A stretch of 64,000 nucleotides of DNA from Onchocerca lupi. Its lineage: Eukaryota > Nematoda > Chromadorea > Rhabditida > Onchocercidae. Below are positions 51,244-64,000 of the stretch, piece by piece (position 1 is the stretch's first letter; the number at the start of each line of letters is the position of its first letter). A model generated the notes under the pieces. That model did no database searches, had not been told where the DNA came from, and saw only the letters and a program-made list of their open reading frames with translations. The position numbers were made by a program, and so were the translations under genes. The stretch covers positions 1 through 64,000 of the forward strand of contig JAOVVO010000358.1 in NCBI GenBank assembly GCA_028564675.1, written 5' to 3'.

Positions 51244-52941
51244 TTCACCTTAGAGTAGCATCAATTTATTATCATTAGATTTTATCATTTCAATCGAACA
51301 TAGTGATAATAAAGCAAAATGAAAGATAGCAAAGAATACGTTGATTTTGATTTGATTGTTATTTTATATATATTTTAATTTCGAATTTATCCAATATTAT
51401 GTTTAATGTTATTCAATTTAATAATTATCCTATGTATACCTAATATTGTATTTCAATTCCGAAATTTTTTAAAATTAATTCTGGAAATTTCGATTCATCT
51501 TGCATTATTAGTAACAACATTTTATTTCACTTTAAAATTGATGCTAAGGTATATGTGACAAGACCTTTAAAATATCGCTACTTAAATAAATAGTCGATAA
51601 TTAATCGATTTCTAATTATTCTATTTCGAAATATCATTTAAAATCAATGATTTTATTTAAGCATTTTCAATTATTACTAATTTTAGTCTTGATTTTAATT
51701 CAATAAAACTGTGCAGAAAGGAATTCAAAACTTTCAGATTGTATTTTTAGTTTTAATTACAGAAGATTCATCTTCGATAATTCTTCTTCATAATATCTGG
51801 GAAAAAAAAATGGTTAACATAGAAGAAATTTTAAAATATTATTCTTTCTATAAAATTGATTCGAATGACAATAAATAATACATATTTTTATCAATTTCGC
51901 TAAATTTTAATTTCGGAAAATTTATTTTTGTAATTAAAATCCAATACTTCATTTATACATCCTGAAAGTCAATAAGCAAGAATTTCAAAAAAAAAAAATT
52001 GACAATTTTTTCAAAAATCAATTAATTTGTGTGAATTCAACTCAATTTAATGATTGCTACCAAATATTATTGCACATGATCACATGTTCACTTGTTCTCA
52101 TCCTTTATTTGAATAAAACATGACTCAATATAATTGTCAATATATTAGGTTAGAGAATAGTTTGATGACATACCCTCTCGTCTCATCTAAGACCAGTTTT
52201 ACACTTCAACAGATTGATGATAAAGAATTGTTATTAATTATCATTACTCTTATCACTTGATCGTTTTGTTATTGAAAATTTTCATTCATTTTGATTCAGA
52301 AAACTAACAAAACAATAAGAAATTAAAATGAATTACATTCGATAAGAGCATTTCACACTTATCATTATTGATAACTGTTAAATATTGATCTAATTTGACA
52401 TTTGAAGTCATCTTCTTGCAAATTCAATATAGCTGTGTACATTTTCTATAATATAACAAAGAAAAAATTGGAATTAAAAAGTTATTTTATCAAGCAGTTT
52501 GTAAAATTTTCATAAAACCACTCCAGCTAAATCAAAATACGGTGCTTAAGTAAATAAATACATCATCGTTAGAAAAAAAAAAAAAAAAATTCAATTTAAA
52601 TTATTTTATAAAATTTTTGAAATTTATTCAATTTCAACTCGACAAAATTTATTGTTATAAGTAAGATGAAAATTTTATAATGCGATTTAATCCATTTATT
52701 CATTAAAATACAGCTTTATTTTACAAGATATATTTACAACTAAACAATTCTTTTGCACATGGAATGGCAAATATCTAAGGCAATCCTTATTAAAAAAGAG
52801 AAACATCTTAGTCATAATAATAATGAAATTTCTATCAAAAAGTAGAATAAAAATTTAGAAATAAATAAGATTCAATGTGAAAACATCCCGAGATTCATGT
52901 ATTCTTTTTCAAAATAAACTTTAAATAAGATAAATAAAATT

Positions 52942-53020
<79 letters not shown>

Positions 53021-53715
53021 GACTAAGATGCTAGGCACAATCAGCCTGACAATTATAAATGCAATTACTGACAAAATCTCAGTTTCTCAATGACAACTCA
53101 AGTTATCAGTGGAGTCAAAAACTTTCTAATGAGGCTGTACTTCGTGGATGGATTCATCTGCTCTCTGTCATTAAATAAATTTAATTAAATAAATAATAAA
53201 ACAGTGATTTGGCAAAGAGTGAAAAAGAAAAAAAAAATACTGATCATTCCATTTACTTTTTCAAGTAATTTATAAACAAAGTGTCACTTCATCTAATGTT
53301 CAAATATTATTTAAAGTTTTCTACATGTTGAAGAAATATTAAACTGAATTTTCAAAAAAAACTTGAAAATTGAGAATAGAGAAAGAAAAAAATTACACTG
53401 ATATTTAGTTTTCAAAAAGTATATGACACTCAAAATTAGAGACTTGAAATGATATAAAAATGAGGCTTAAAAGTGTCAAAGGCAGAAAATTTACAATTTA
53501 AATAACAGTAGAAAGACAAAAAAAATGCAACAAGTTCGTATGATATAATGAAGCCCCATATTATTAAGGTAATAATAAAATTTATGAAATGAAATAAAAA
53601 ATATGATATAAGTTGTATTTATTTCGAAAATTGTATACATGAGCTTTTCTTCAAAATCAATAGAAAGGAGAAGAAAAAAAAGAAAAAAAAAACAGTAGAA
53701 ATAAAATAAAAACAT
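51244..53715. other. Intergenic, AT-rich
   Basis: No gene was recognised. It holds the trinucleotide array at 52945-53020, the GC-richer flank that follows it (about 53021-53170) and the presumed 3' UTR of the large minus-strand gene. Confidence 0.5.
52943..53020. repeat. (TTA)n microsatellite, about 26 uninterrupted units
   Basis: A pure ATT/TTA trinucleotide run, the longest perfect microsatellite in the window. Confidence 0.97.
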
Positions 53716-53810
53716 CTATTTACGTTTTTTTGAACTTGTTCCAGGATGCCATTCATCATCTGATGATGTTACTGATTCGTTAACATACTGTTTTTGGAAC
53801 AGAAATTTTC
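53716..53810 (-). other. Alternative last exon, distal copy
   Basis: Preceded by acceptor TTTAAG in the same phase, it encodes GKFLFQKQYVNESVTSSDDE then WHPGTSSKKRK and stop. The flanking intron sequence (AATTGAATAAGTCTATTTCAT) also matches that of the proximal copy, showing a local duplication of about 235 bp. Confidence 0.75.
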
Positions 53811-56800
53811 CTTAAATAAATTGAATAAGTCTATTTCATTAAATAAATTCATTTTCTATTCATGAGTTTTTTATCAGCATTATTGAAAAATGAGAAAAAG
53901 GTAGATATTAAAAAATAAATAAATAAATGAAAAATAAAAAAATTATAAATTTATTTACGCTTTTTCAAATTTGTTAAAGGATCCCGTTCATCATCTGGCG
54001 ATGCTATTGATTTTTTAGCATTCTTTTTCTTTCGGCGCAGAAATTTACCTCAAACATAAATTAAATGAATCTATTTCATCTTTAATATTCCTTTATTTTT
54101 AGTTATCCTGCAAATTCAACCACTTTCGAGCAAAGTTGAGATGTAAAAATGCACAACGTAAGATGTTTATCCTTTATCGTTTCTCTATCGTCCCTTGGAA
54201 GTAAAGAATATCTGTTAAGTATACAAGGCCTAATTCAATTAAAAAACAAGATTATTTCGATGGTTGAAACTAATAAACATAACATGAAAGTAAACATAAG
54301 AGCCCGAGGATGACTTTCTGCTGGATCACAAGCTATCTCTTAGCTTGTCATTTGTGTTTCCCTCAAAATGTTTCCGCATTTTAATTAGTAGTTCAGTTAA
54401 TATTTCTCAAGAAAAAAAAAGAGGAAAAAAATGTCGGACCTCAAACACATTTACTTTTTATAAATAATTTGCGATTAACTGAACTATTGGGAATATCTGA
54501 AAGTCAGTAACATAAAATACAATCGAAATTAATTGACAAAAATTAGACTTTAAACAGTCAAAGATATTTTATCCTTCAAATCTGTCTCATTATAATTGAA
54601 TTTTTTCCTCACATCTATTAGAAACGGAGGAAAAATTCGAATAATATAGATATAATAAGCATTTTAAACCTTTCTTTCGCAATGAAGATCCAATAATATT
54701 GTTATCGACTTCCTTTCTGCTGCTAGACTGGGATGAATTGGTAGATCTGTTTTGTTTGCAAGATATATCTAAACTGGTTTTATCAACTTTGACATTAAAT
54801 ATTTCTACAAAAAGATATATCGTATTCCATTAAAGAAAAATCATCCAGAAATTTGTTGATGCTGCTAAAAAACTGATTTACAACTTATATGCAATGTATT
54901 TTCAGTAGTTACTTAATTCTTAATGTTCATTTCACTATTCAGCGAAAAAAGAAAAGTGTTCCCGGAGTACGATAGAAATTTCTGGTACTGGTATACTGAT
55001 GCTTGTCTAATTTATAATATTTTGGACAAAACATACAAAACAAAGACAATAAATAATACTTTTCTCAGATATATTTTAAATTTATTTTATCATACATAAG
55101 CTTCAAAAATGGTTTTCTACAAAAAAATCATTAATCAGTGATTTTATACATTTTCTATTTTTTTACATTCTTATATAAAATTATGTTAAATATTTACGAA
55201 AAAAATAGATAAAGCGGCTTGTTTTGAACTGTTATCAAAAATTATTTTAAGTATTCCAATCCATAATCGAATTTTTTTACCTACATTCAGATGATCTCAC
55301 TCACTTGAATGTCAACAGAAATAGCATACAAATAAGCAAAAATATTCCTTATTTGCGATGCTATTCTCAAACAGTCTTATTACTCCTCATTATACAGTTA
55401 CACCACTTATTATATCTATATTTAATTAGAAAACTTGTACTTTTCTTCGTAACTTTTGAAGCCAAGATTTCCGTGAATGTTCGACTTTCATTCTTTTCTT
55501 CCGTACTATCAGAATAATCGGATCTCATTAAATATTCGTCGCCATCATCCAGCGCCGCTAAAATATTTCAGTAAAATATTACTCTAAAAATATTCAAAAA
55601 CTGCATTGAAATGAACGAATTCAGGCTGTAAAACTTAAAGAATGCATTATCCTATTTTCATTATACTGAAGCAACTTACATGACCCGCTACCTTCCGATT
55701 CGCTATCATCTGAACTTTTAACAAGTCCACCTTGATACATACGACGGTACTGAAATTGTATCAGATCACAAGTTTAAGTTTATCACAAATTATCATAAAT
55801 TCAAATAAATATAAGGAATGCTTACTAATAAATATTTCTTGCTCAACTGTAAAATGTAACTGGAACTATGATTATACACTATTTAAATTGTATTCAGATA
55901 TATATTAATTAAATTGTATTCAAATATATATTAATTAATTGTGTTCAAATATATATTAATCAACTGATTATACACTATTTAAATTGTATTCAAATATATA
56001 TTAATTGAAAATATATTTTTAAATGAATTCTTTACATTCACTATTGTAAAATAAAATTCTGCCATTGTTAATACAGCTAAGAATTGATTTCATTCATGTT
56101 ATTTTAAAAGCTCGAAGATTCAAAAAAAAGTTAACTTTTTGGCGATAAGCCATAAATTCCTATTTTGAATAGAACGAAGATTACAATATATGTGTGCATA
56201 TATGAGACGGAGATAAGGAATATTTGGTTTACTAATATACTGGATATAAACAATGAAAACTGCGAGCTGATATATATATAATTGTAGTATATCATAAATG
56301 AAAGAAGTATAAAACAATGAACTAAGTTGAATGAATGATTTAATGACATTTAAAAGAACACGTTCATCTAAACCAACTTTAAGATCTTTGCAGTCATCTG
56401 GCGCAAGCTCTGCTTCAAACGTACAATTTGGCAAAAGATCGTGGATATATGTAAGATGTTCAGCAGAAAGTGCACCCCAAACTCGACCATCCAAAATCAG
56501 CTTCTTTAGTTGTTTTCGTAAAATAAGATGAACATTTTCAATGGCATCACATATGCTACTCGATAGCTGTTTTAATATCTTCGTTTCGGGAACTGAAAAA
56601 AACAACAAAACTTAATTTTCATCTTTCATTTTGAGATGACGAATATTCAACAAAATTCTGTATCAGTTAACAATATTGAAAAGAAACAAAAAAAAATTGC
56701 TCCCTTCATTCTATTTTACTGTCACCATTTTATAACTCCATATGATATTTAATGAGATGCAGCTCAAATGATAGCACTTTAACCCTATTAAGTTAACTCA

Positions 56801-59800
56801 CCGCAGCACACGATTCCCAAAATTTCCAATCGAGAAGGTAAACGATTTCTGGGGATCTCAGCTATTTGTTTGAAAAATGCAAAAAAGTATCTGGAACATT
56901 AAAACATTCATGTCATTTGAAACAACCAGATGATTCAGCATATAATTTTCATGTATTACAGAGAAGTGATCTCTGACTTATGCAGAATCGCATTTTTGTA
57001 GACGTCAGCCTTTGTATCAAAACTCCTATTCGCTCAGAATATAAAAAAAATTCCTCCATTCTGGAAGATGAACAGCAATATATGAAATATAAAGAAAAAG
57101 TTTGGTTTGCAAATTATTTTATTCTTCATAAAAAAGTTGGTAAATCCAATTAATAGTACTTTGCTGAATATCTGATCAAAACATAATAAAAATGGATCTG
57201 ATAAGTCTTCACTGAAATCATTAGACAAAGAAGCATAGAAACTTGCGGTGCATTGACTCGAAATATGACTGTCCTGAGATGTTCCTTTGGTTGCATGAAA
57301 AATCGGAAGAGTTCCATGACGTTTTCAATCGCTCCACGCTCGTTATGTGGAAGACCACATAGTGTTATATAAACTTCTTCAAGATGAGGAGTCATTGAAT
57401 AAGAAACCACATGTGGAATCTGGAAGTAGAAATTAGATTTAACATAATTTTATCTTTCAAATAACTGGAATTTTTCATAAAATTGCAAAGACTAGACAAT
57501 TATGATTTCTTCTTGTCAAAAGTTCACTTCCGTAATCAAAACTAAAACTCTAACATATAAAATATATGAACATACTTGAAACGTCAAACAGTCCAGAGTC
57601 AGCTCGAAAACCGTCAAATAACGCAAAAATAAAACACTGGTATCTGATGTCGAGCGTGACCTAATGAAGATTTAAGGTTTTAAAAAACAGTATTACTATG
57701 CTATTATAAATATATGCGTGTTAATAATGTTATTTCTTAGCAGACTTTTTCCAGAACTATCCAATTATAAATATGTCATATGATCTACTTTATGGGCAAC
57801 GCTTTATAGGCCATCGTAAATAATTAAAGTTCGGATCGAAATGTTTTCATAAAGTGATCTTAGGAAAACTTGAGAAAATATGTAGGAATTAAATTTTTAG
57901 AAAAATAAATCGGCCAATAAGATCCCAAAATACAGAGAAAAATACCTGTATTTATAATATTTCTTCATATTTGTTCCAGCAGCAGTAAAGTGAAGACGCA
58001 AAATTTTTGGGGAAAATGTCATCATGGCAAGATTAAATAAGTGAATCACTCGTTCCTTACGGTAATAATCCAACATAACATGTATTTCGGCTTCCTCTAC
58101 AGTCTAAAATGCAAGTTTTTAGAATTTTTTTTTGAAATGCATTTTAAGGAACTATGAAAAGAATACTTTATGATGGCATTCAGTTGTCCCCTAAAACAAA
58201 ATTGAAATGAAACTTCGATATTGACTGAAAAAGTCTAAAAAAGGAGACTTAATCATGTCATACTTTTAAAAGAAAATCATTCCTTGTTGTAAAATATATT
58301 GTCATCAAAATCAGTTTCATTGGAGATATGAGAGACATCGGGTATTGTCAATTATCATCCTAACAGGAAGAGCCTTTGCGACAACTATACCATATTTTGC
58401 TTCGAGAATTTACGCGAGGATTTAATAGCATATCAAAAATTTTTTCATCATTCTTTTGAACTTAATTTTTTGCAAAAAATAGCAAAAAAAAAAAGAAAAG
58501 AAAAACTAAAAACAACTCAAATTCAAAATCCTCTTTAATGATGGCTTTTTTGCTAAAAAGATCATTATTAAGCAGGACAGTTCTATCTTAGTCGTCGTTA
58601 TAAGCATTAGAGAAATCTACAGTATTTTAAATTATGTCATTCTTCACCAAGCGAAGTTGAATCCCCAAAAGAAAAATAACTCATTCCAAAACACCAACCG
58701 TTTCTCGTATTCTCCGATTGCATGCACTATCTTCGAGAATCTGCACAATACTTCCGTAAGATATTCGATTTGGTTTTATATTTGCGCAAATTTCTTTTGG
58801 AAGTCCAAAACCGAACTTTTTTTTCGATATTCCCAAATCCAGCAAACAGCTCTGATACTGAAGAGGAACTATAAGCTTTTTTTTATGAGGATGCAGAATG
58901 TTTTTCTTATAGAGAAATTTACAATGCTTCAAAATCAAAATTAAAGTAGAAAATATGATTATTTATCTGCTAACGATTAATTAGAAGTCAATATTGACAA
59001 ATACAAGATTTCAATGATTTTACATAAAAAATTGTAGATATTAAAAAGCATCAAAACCAGCATGAAAAACTACCAAAGAAGGCGGAAGATTTAGAATAAC
59101 TGTATTGGCTGTGATCACTGCTAATGGAATCCGAAATGTTTTAGATCGCGACACTGAAACAAAGTAGCAAAATTATTGTAAAATACAGCTAAGATATCAA
59201 ATTTCAAAATACGAAAATTATCTTCGTGACCATTAATTAGAAAACAATTTCTACTTTCCATTTCTTTCTGCCTCCCTCTTTCTTGCAAATTTTCTTAATT
59301 CGTCGAGGGCAAAATTGCAGATAAAAGAGAGTTTTGATCTTCAATGCCAAAAGTGTAATGTATCTCCAACTTGCGAGAATTTAATTTAATTACGAGGATT
59401 CATTTTCACCACTGGATATTACTTTGAAATTCTGTATCTTTAATGATCTGGTTTTGCAAATGATATTCTTCGCATTGTAAGATTGCAGAAGCGAACGATA
59501 GAGCAGCGTAATCAAGATACACCTTTTTTGTAGGTGGTTCTGCGGAAATCCAAGTTTGACTGCCAATTTTTTGCTTCTGAACATAAATCTACTTTGAAAT
59601 TTTGCAAAACTATAAATTTCAGAAAAACTTTATCATATAAAACTTTTAGTACTTATTAGATATTCCATTAGTCGACAATCGAAATTCAATGAACAATGAA
59701 AACTCAATTAATTTAGCTTCAAAAAAATTTCAAAAAAATATCTTTAACACCTGATCTAAATCGGTAAAGCCTGACTGTCCTAAGAGAGCGAATAATGGCA

Positions 59801-62800
59801 GTGTCTTTTGAGTTCTATACTGAGAGGCAGATGTACTGCAGAAAGAATTAGAATTATTATGATCATCATGAATGGAACTTTGTGGCGCCAAAGGAAGAAT
59901 CTTTTGCCTCACTTTCTCATTACTTTTTGATTTCCTGCAAAAAACTTGCATAGCTGAATGCTTCTGAAATTAAAATTTGAAAAAATAACCGCTCATCTTT
60001 TCCTTGCTTAAATCATGGAGTATTAGATTTTTTCAATATGATTAACAACTTTTGAAATCAAATGAAAGAAGATAGTGATATGATTAAAAGGGATAGCATG
60101 ATATGAAAAATTTTCTCAAAAAGGCTATGGGAATACATAGCTTTTTTAAGGAAATTTTTCATATTCTGAAATCATATTATTTTAATCATAGGGTGTAGAA
60201 GTGAATAGAAATAAATTCTTCATAAAATGAATTTAAATAGATTATAAAAGACAAAATTTGTAATGAAAATTGTTTTAACAATGTATATGCTAATTATGGT
60301 GATAAGTATCAATAAATAATCGGCATCGTGCTCTCAAAAGATACTTAAGAAGCAAGTTTTATATGATGATATGAATCAAATAGAATATGTATTTCAGTGA
60401 TAACTAAGTCGAATCATTAAATGGTTTATGTAAAGATTTTAACGAAGATATTTTTACGAAAGTTATTAGATTTGAAATCGATTGTCGGAAATTCTGCAAA
60501 TTTACCTCAAATCCGTATCGATATCCAAACCAAATCGAGCAAAAAATTGTTCAAAAAACACTTGCTCATACTTAGTTATATGTAATACCTAAAACAGCTT
60601 TCATCTTCACGCAGAAAAGAATAAACAGAATTATCAACATAAATAAAAATTTCCAAAAAATAAAAAATGAATTCGATTAAATTACCAATCGCTTCAAAGA
60701 GTTGACAGATCCAAGATAAACTAAGGTACACACATCACAATTGAGCCATGTAAAGTCTTCCAAATTTCTTAGCTTCAGAAAAAGCTCCTTTAAATTCCAT
60801 TTTTTAAGTGGTCCCTATAAAAATATGATTAAAGAAAACAGAAATTAAATAATCTGGAAATTTGTATTAAATTGAAAGCATCAAATATTTTTTCCAAAAA
60901 TCCCGAAAAAGTCATGTTTAACGATTAAAGCTTGTAGACAAAGAACCATTCTGAATTAATAAAATTCATGCAAACTTTCTAAAAGAAATCTCGTAATCAA
61001 AATCAATCAATTTCAAGAAGTTCCTTTCTCTATATCCATATAATTATAGACAAAAATCTGAAGAGGAGAACTAATACTAAAATAATAAAAGACTGTGAAA
61101 TAAGACATGAACCATAGTAATTGAAGATTTCAACTAATTTTTCGGAATCGATAAAAATTGCAGGCAAGATTTTATTCATTCACCTTTGATACCATAGTTC
61201 CAAGATCTAAAACCATGAGATACTCTGCACGAACCATAGCTACATCAACGAGTGTTTTTTCGCGCAATATACCACACCAACTTCGCAAAGCTAATAAATC
61301 TTTCATATCGAACAATATCTGACGCATAAATGTGTCGAAATGTTTCCGTGCAGTGGATGTTTCACCCCAACGGCAATTGTAACATAACATCAGCTGCAAA
61401 AAATTGATCTCACTTTAAATTCTTTACCAATTCAAACTGTCATTTGTTTCTTAAATGTATGATTATTCATTATTAATTCATATACCTTTTCGACATTCAG
61501 TGGTCCAAGATCAGTTAGTGGATAAATGTTAGCATTAGCCCAATAGAGAAACGATATAATTCGTATAAAAGCAAATTCGAAATCATTCTCCTTCGTATCG
61601 CTATAATTATCCCATAAAGCCCGAAGTTCACGAAAATAACCCTGAAAATATGAGTTCATGAGCACTTTTAATAAAAAAAAATATTTGCATAGAAAGATTT
61701 CTTTTCAATTAGCTCATCAAAATCTTCGATTATTTATTGCATCTCTAATATAACTGAAACAGGCATAACTTCTCAAAATAGATATCTATAAAATAAAACT
61801 TACTGGAATCGCCAATTCACGAGCAATATCCAACATTCTCAGACCGCCATTTTTACCTCGTCGGCGTAATTCAATTCCTGAAAGAAAAAGAAAAGCCAAA
61901 ACTACTTTAGAATGGTTGGATTGTAAAAACTGCAAGAGTTATAAAACATACGTATAGAATTATAGAGACTTATATTTCGCAGTGTTTGCAATTTTGCAAG
62001 CGGTTGTAATAAATCAAATCTCAAATACTGATATAATTCCCACGGGACGAACAAACCATCCGGATCAAAGAAGATTTTATTAGTAGAATCTGCGGCGATT
62101 TCTGAAACATACAAGAATACAGTTAGTTCAACAATTATTTTAGGATAAATAAGAAACATTATAATGAGATGTTAAGAAAATTTAAGTATTCAACAAATAC
62201 AACAAATAAACATATTTTAAAAATAATCAATGTTTAAATCCTGTTCTCTTCCTATTATACTATAATAGCGAAAAGGGATACAACGTTTCTAAACAACAAT
62301 GGTAACAGTTCGTAGGAAGACTGACATCCTTTGCCGTTTCTTACAAATCATTTTTACAGAATCTTTCAAAATCTGAATTGGATTATAAAATATAGAAAAA
62401 ATTCCATTGTATTACATGATGAAAAATTCCCAATCTCTGAATCTAACATTCATGTCTATCATATCTCGCTTGTTCAAGTCTCTCTTTAATCGAAAAACAT
62501 TTAAAAAATGTTGCAATTATAACTCAATGAAAATACCTTTTGTACTGCAACAAGATAATTGATTCGAAAGCTGAAGCAATTTTCCTTTATTTTTTTGAGA
62601 AAAACAGGGCTGAAATAATGCATTATCTTCCCATTTATAAGATATAATTAGTTTCTGCAGATTTCTTTTGATGAAATATTGTAAAAATTTCTTCTCAAAT
62701 TGCTAATATTCTCAAAACTATCGAAATTTCTAAAAGAAAAAATTGAGATATTCCGAATAATCAATCTGATTGCTTTTGAATGAGATTTTGATTGATACAA

Positions 62801-62913
62801 ACTTGTAAAGAAGCATTTCCAGAAGAAAACTGATTGAGCACAACAATTTCGGTGTTGTTTTCATCACTAGATAATTTCGAAATTGAACTTGATGTTGATG
62901 GTCTCTCATCCAT
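53716..62913 (-). CDS. Large LRR-like protein with acidic-serine tail, unrecognised
   Basis: Twenty-one coding exons in consistent phase give about 962 residues. The 5' exons are 62913-62803, 62609-62537, 62101-61952, 61877-61804, 61641-61486, 61393-61184, 60814-60686, 60588-60506, 59934-59751 and 59576-59423; then 59153-59074, 58926-58699, 58103-57946, 57660-57576, 57419-57160, 56890-56802, 56592-56348, 55749-55680, 55557-55441, 54804-54670 and one of two last exons. An Ser/Asn-rich N-terminus is followed by many Leu-spaced segments of irregular LRR type (LRFDLLQPLAKLQTLRNISL, LKELFLKLRNLEDFTWLNC, LRYLTVFELTLDCL, PHLEEVYITLCGLP), as in F-box/LRR or Zyg11-like solenoids, though no F-box is clear. 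Then come an acidic Ser tract (SSDDSESEGSGS) and a basic end (KKRK), suggesting a nuclear or scaffold role. I do not recognise the family. The exon 15 and 17 donors (GTACTA, GTCATT) are the least certain. Confidence 0.75.
53951..54048 (-). other. Alternative last exon, proximal copy
   Basis: Preceded by acceptor TTTGAG, it is phase-compatible with exon 20 and encodes GKFLRRKKKNAKKS then DDERDPLTNLKKRK and stop. It shares GKFL, the DDE core and KKRK with the distal copy. Confidence 0.75.
55868..56012. repeat. Tandem repeat of ATTCAAATATATATTAATT, about 25-bp unit
   Basis: Four copies of the word AATTGTATTCAAATATATAT are interrupted by a repeated GATTATACACTATTTAAATT block (55870 and 55967). 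The array lies in an intron of the large LRR-like gene. Confidence 0.85.
60079..60190. repeat. Long inverted repeat, about 50-bp arms
   Basis: The left arm starts TATGATTAAAA and ends AAAAAGGCTATG; the right arm, reverse-complemented, starts TATGATTAAAA and ends TTAAAAAAGCTATG. The arms differ by a few substitutions and small indels and are separated by about 6 bases. It is intronic and could be a MITE-like element or a hairpin. Confidence 0.85.
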
Positions 62914-63873
62914 TTTCTTTTTTAATATCTACTGAGAAGATCTGAAAATCTACAAATACAAGTACATCAAGCCATTCTTGAAATATCATCAGAGCTTCGC
63001 TATAAGATATACAAATTATAACAGACAGACTTCTCAAAATTATAAAATCTGAACAGCCATAAAGTATACAAGTACTAAACATCAAATTAGTAAGAACAGT
63101 AATGAAATGAAAAGAATACCAAAAAACTCTCTTAGACAATTTTCTCTTTTTCTTAATGCAAATTCCTTTGCAATTAAAACTTCATAATTACTGCATGTAA
63201 TGAAATACAATATGGAGCTAAAATGATCACTTAAATCCACGTAAAACATACTTTAACTATTTTGAAACTTTTAATTTATACCATGTTCCACTTTGATTTT
63301 GCTGAATGCCTATTATAGCTGCAGCACAGAAGGACGCTTAGTGATTACAGTAATTCCAAAATAGTATATTTATGAGATTGTTCATAAATTTGGTATTAAA
63401 TACTTGAAGGATTATTAATGAGTTCTTATTTCATCCGAAAACTTCTGATGGAGAAATTTTCAATTAAAAAAAAAAATTTCGGCATGGAAGTCACAACATT
63501 AATTAATCCAATATAGCTAAGCTTAAAAAAATAAGAATTCGAAAAATTTCTCCGCAATCTGGAATATTTAATTAAGCATTCATTGAAGCATAAACTAAGG
63601 CTTTCAACACCACAAATTATAAACAATTTTTTCAATCGAACTGGAATTACTACTGTTGATGAAATGCCAAATGACTCAGCAAGAATTTGTGAAATCATCT
63701 AATTTTTTTTTTTTTTTTTTCAAGTACCGTTCAAAAGGAAATAAACAGCACAGCGACATCATTACTATCATATCAAATTACATGAAAATTATTCTTAGAT
63801 TGTTCAACAGATCAAATTTAGTATCAAAAATGTTCATGATCTTCATCATCTCAAATTTAATCATAACTTACCG
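62914..63873. other. Upstream region of the large LRR-like gene
   Basis: A TTTTCAG at about 62946 could be its trans-splice acceptor. A 90-codon minus-strand open frame (63426-63698) contains VVIPVRLKKLFIICGVESLS, which loosely resembles an LRR segment of the neighbouring gene, but no splice context supports it. Confidence 0.4.
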
Positions 63874-64000
63874 TTAATTTGTCGAGCACTTTCATGTGCC
63901 AATTTGTATCGCGCACCACACATATCGATTTATATCGTGTGCCATCACGTGTCGATTTATATCGCGTGACCTCACGTACCGATTTACGTCCCGTGACCTC
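63874..64000. repeat. 27-bp satellite array, cut by the window edge
   Basis: Units start with YAATTTGTATCG or CGATTTATATCG and continue with a C/G-rich half containing GTGACCTCACGT. About 4.7 copies are visible, increasing in similarity towards the edge, so the array probably continues beyond. Confidence 0.9.

Noticed and set aside
63426..63698. 90-codon open frame with LRR-like spacing
   Set aside because: Not reported as a gene because there is no splice context and resemblance to the neighbouring LRR-like gene is only a hydrophobic pattern.

Overview
The window is eukaryotic nuclear DNA from a nematode, most likely a parasitic (filarial/spirurid) one. It is very AT-rich with many long poly-A/poly-T runs. 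Genes consist of short exons split by small to medium introns with GT...TTTCAG borders. Several start codons sit just downstream of unpaired TTTNCAG-type acceptors, as expected for spliced-leader trans-splicing. The gene content agrees: a nematode-type mitochondrial EF-Tu with a long C-terminal extension, a transthyretin-like secreted protein, and an IFT38/DYF-3 orthologue. No bacterial operon, CRISPR array, rRNA or convincing tRNA was seen.

Layout. 1-11 kb: the dyf-3/CLUAP1 gene (minus), preceded at lower coordinates by a decayed duplicate of its 3' half; a decayed Helitron Pif1-type helicase lies between the two copies. 12-16 kb: a tyrosine-phosphatase-fold gene (minus) with altered catalytic motifs. 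17.2-17.7 kb: the last exons of an unrecognised gene. 18.8-24.7 kb: two unrecognised plus-strand genes (or one), the second with its 3' exons tandemly duplicated. 25-28.8 kb: mitochondrial EF-Tu (minus), divergent from DDRGK1/UFBP1 (29.5-32.1 kb, plus), which converges on RNPS1 (32.8-35.0 kb, minus). 35-42.7 kb: gene-poor DNA with minisatellites. 42.7-48.8 kb: a secreted or membrane-tethered leucine-rich-repeat protein (plus). 50.1-51.2 kb: a transthyretin-like gene (minus) with an apparent GA donor. 53.7-62.9 kb: a 21-exon LRR-like gene (minus) with two alternative last exons. The right edge runs into a 27-bp satellite of higher GC content.

Exon models were built by hand from splice borders and reading phase. 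For dyf-3, the phosphatase, EF-Tu, DDRGK1, RNPS1, the LRR gene, the TTR gene and the large LRR-like gene, the summed exon lengths are divisible by three and give 390, 319, 501, 318, 298, 379, 139 and 962 residues. The most interesting theme is repeated local duplication of gene 3' ends (three loci, three different fates: pseudogene, intact exon cassette, alternative terminal exon).
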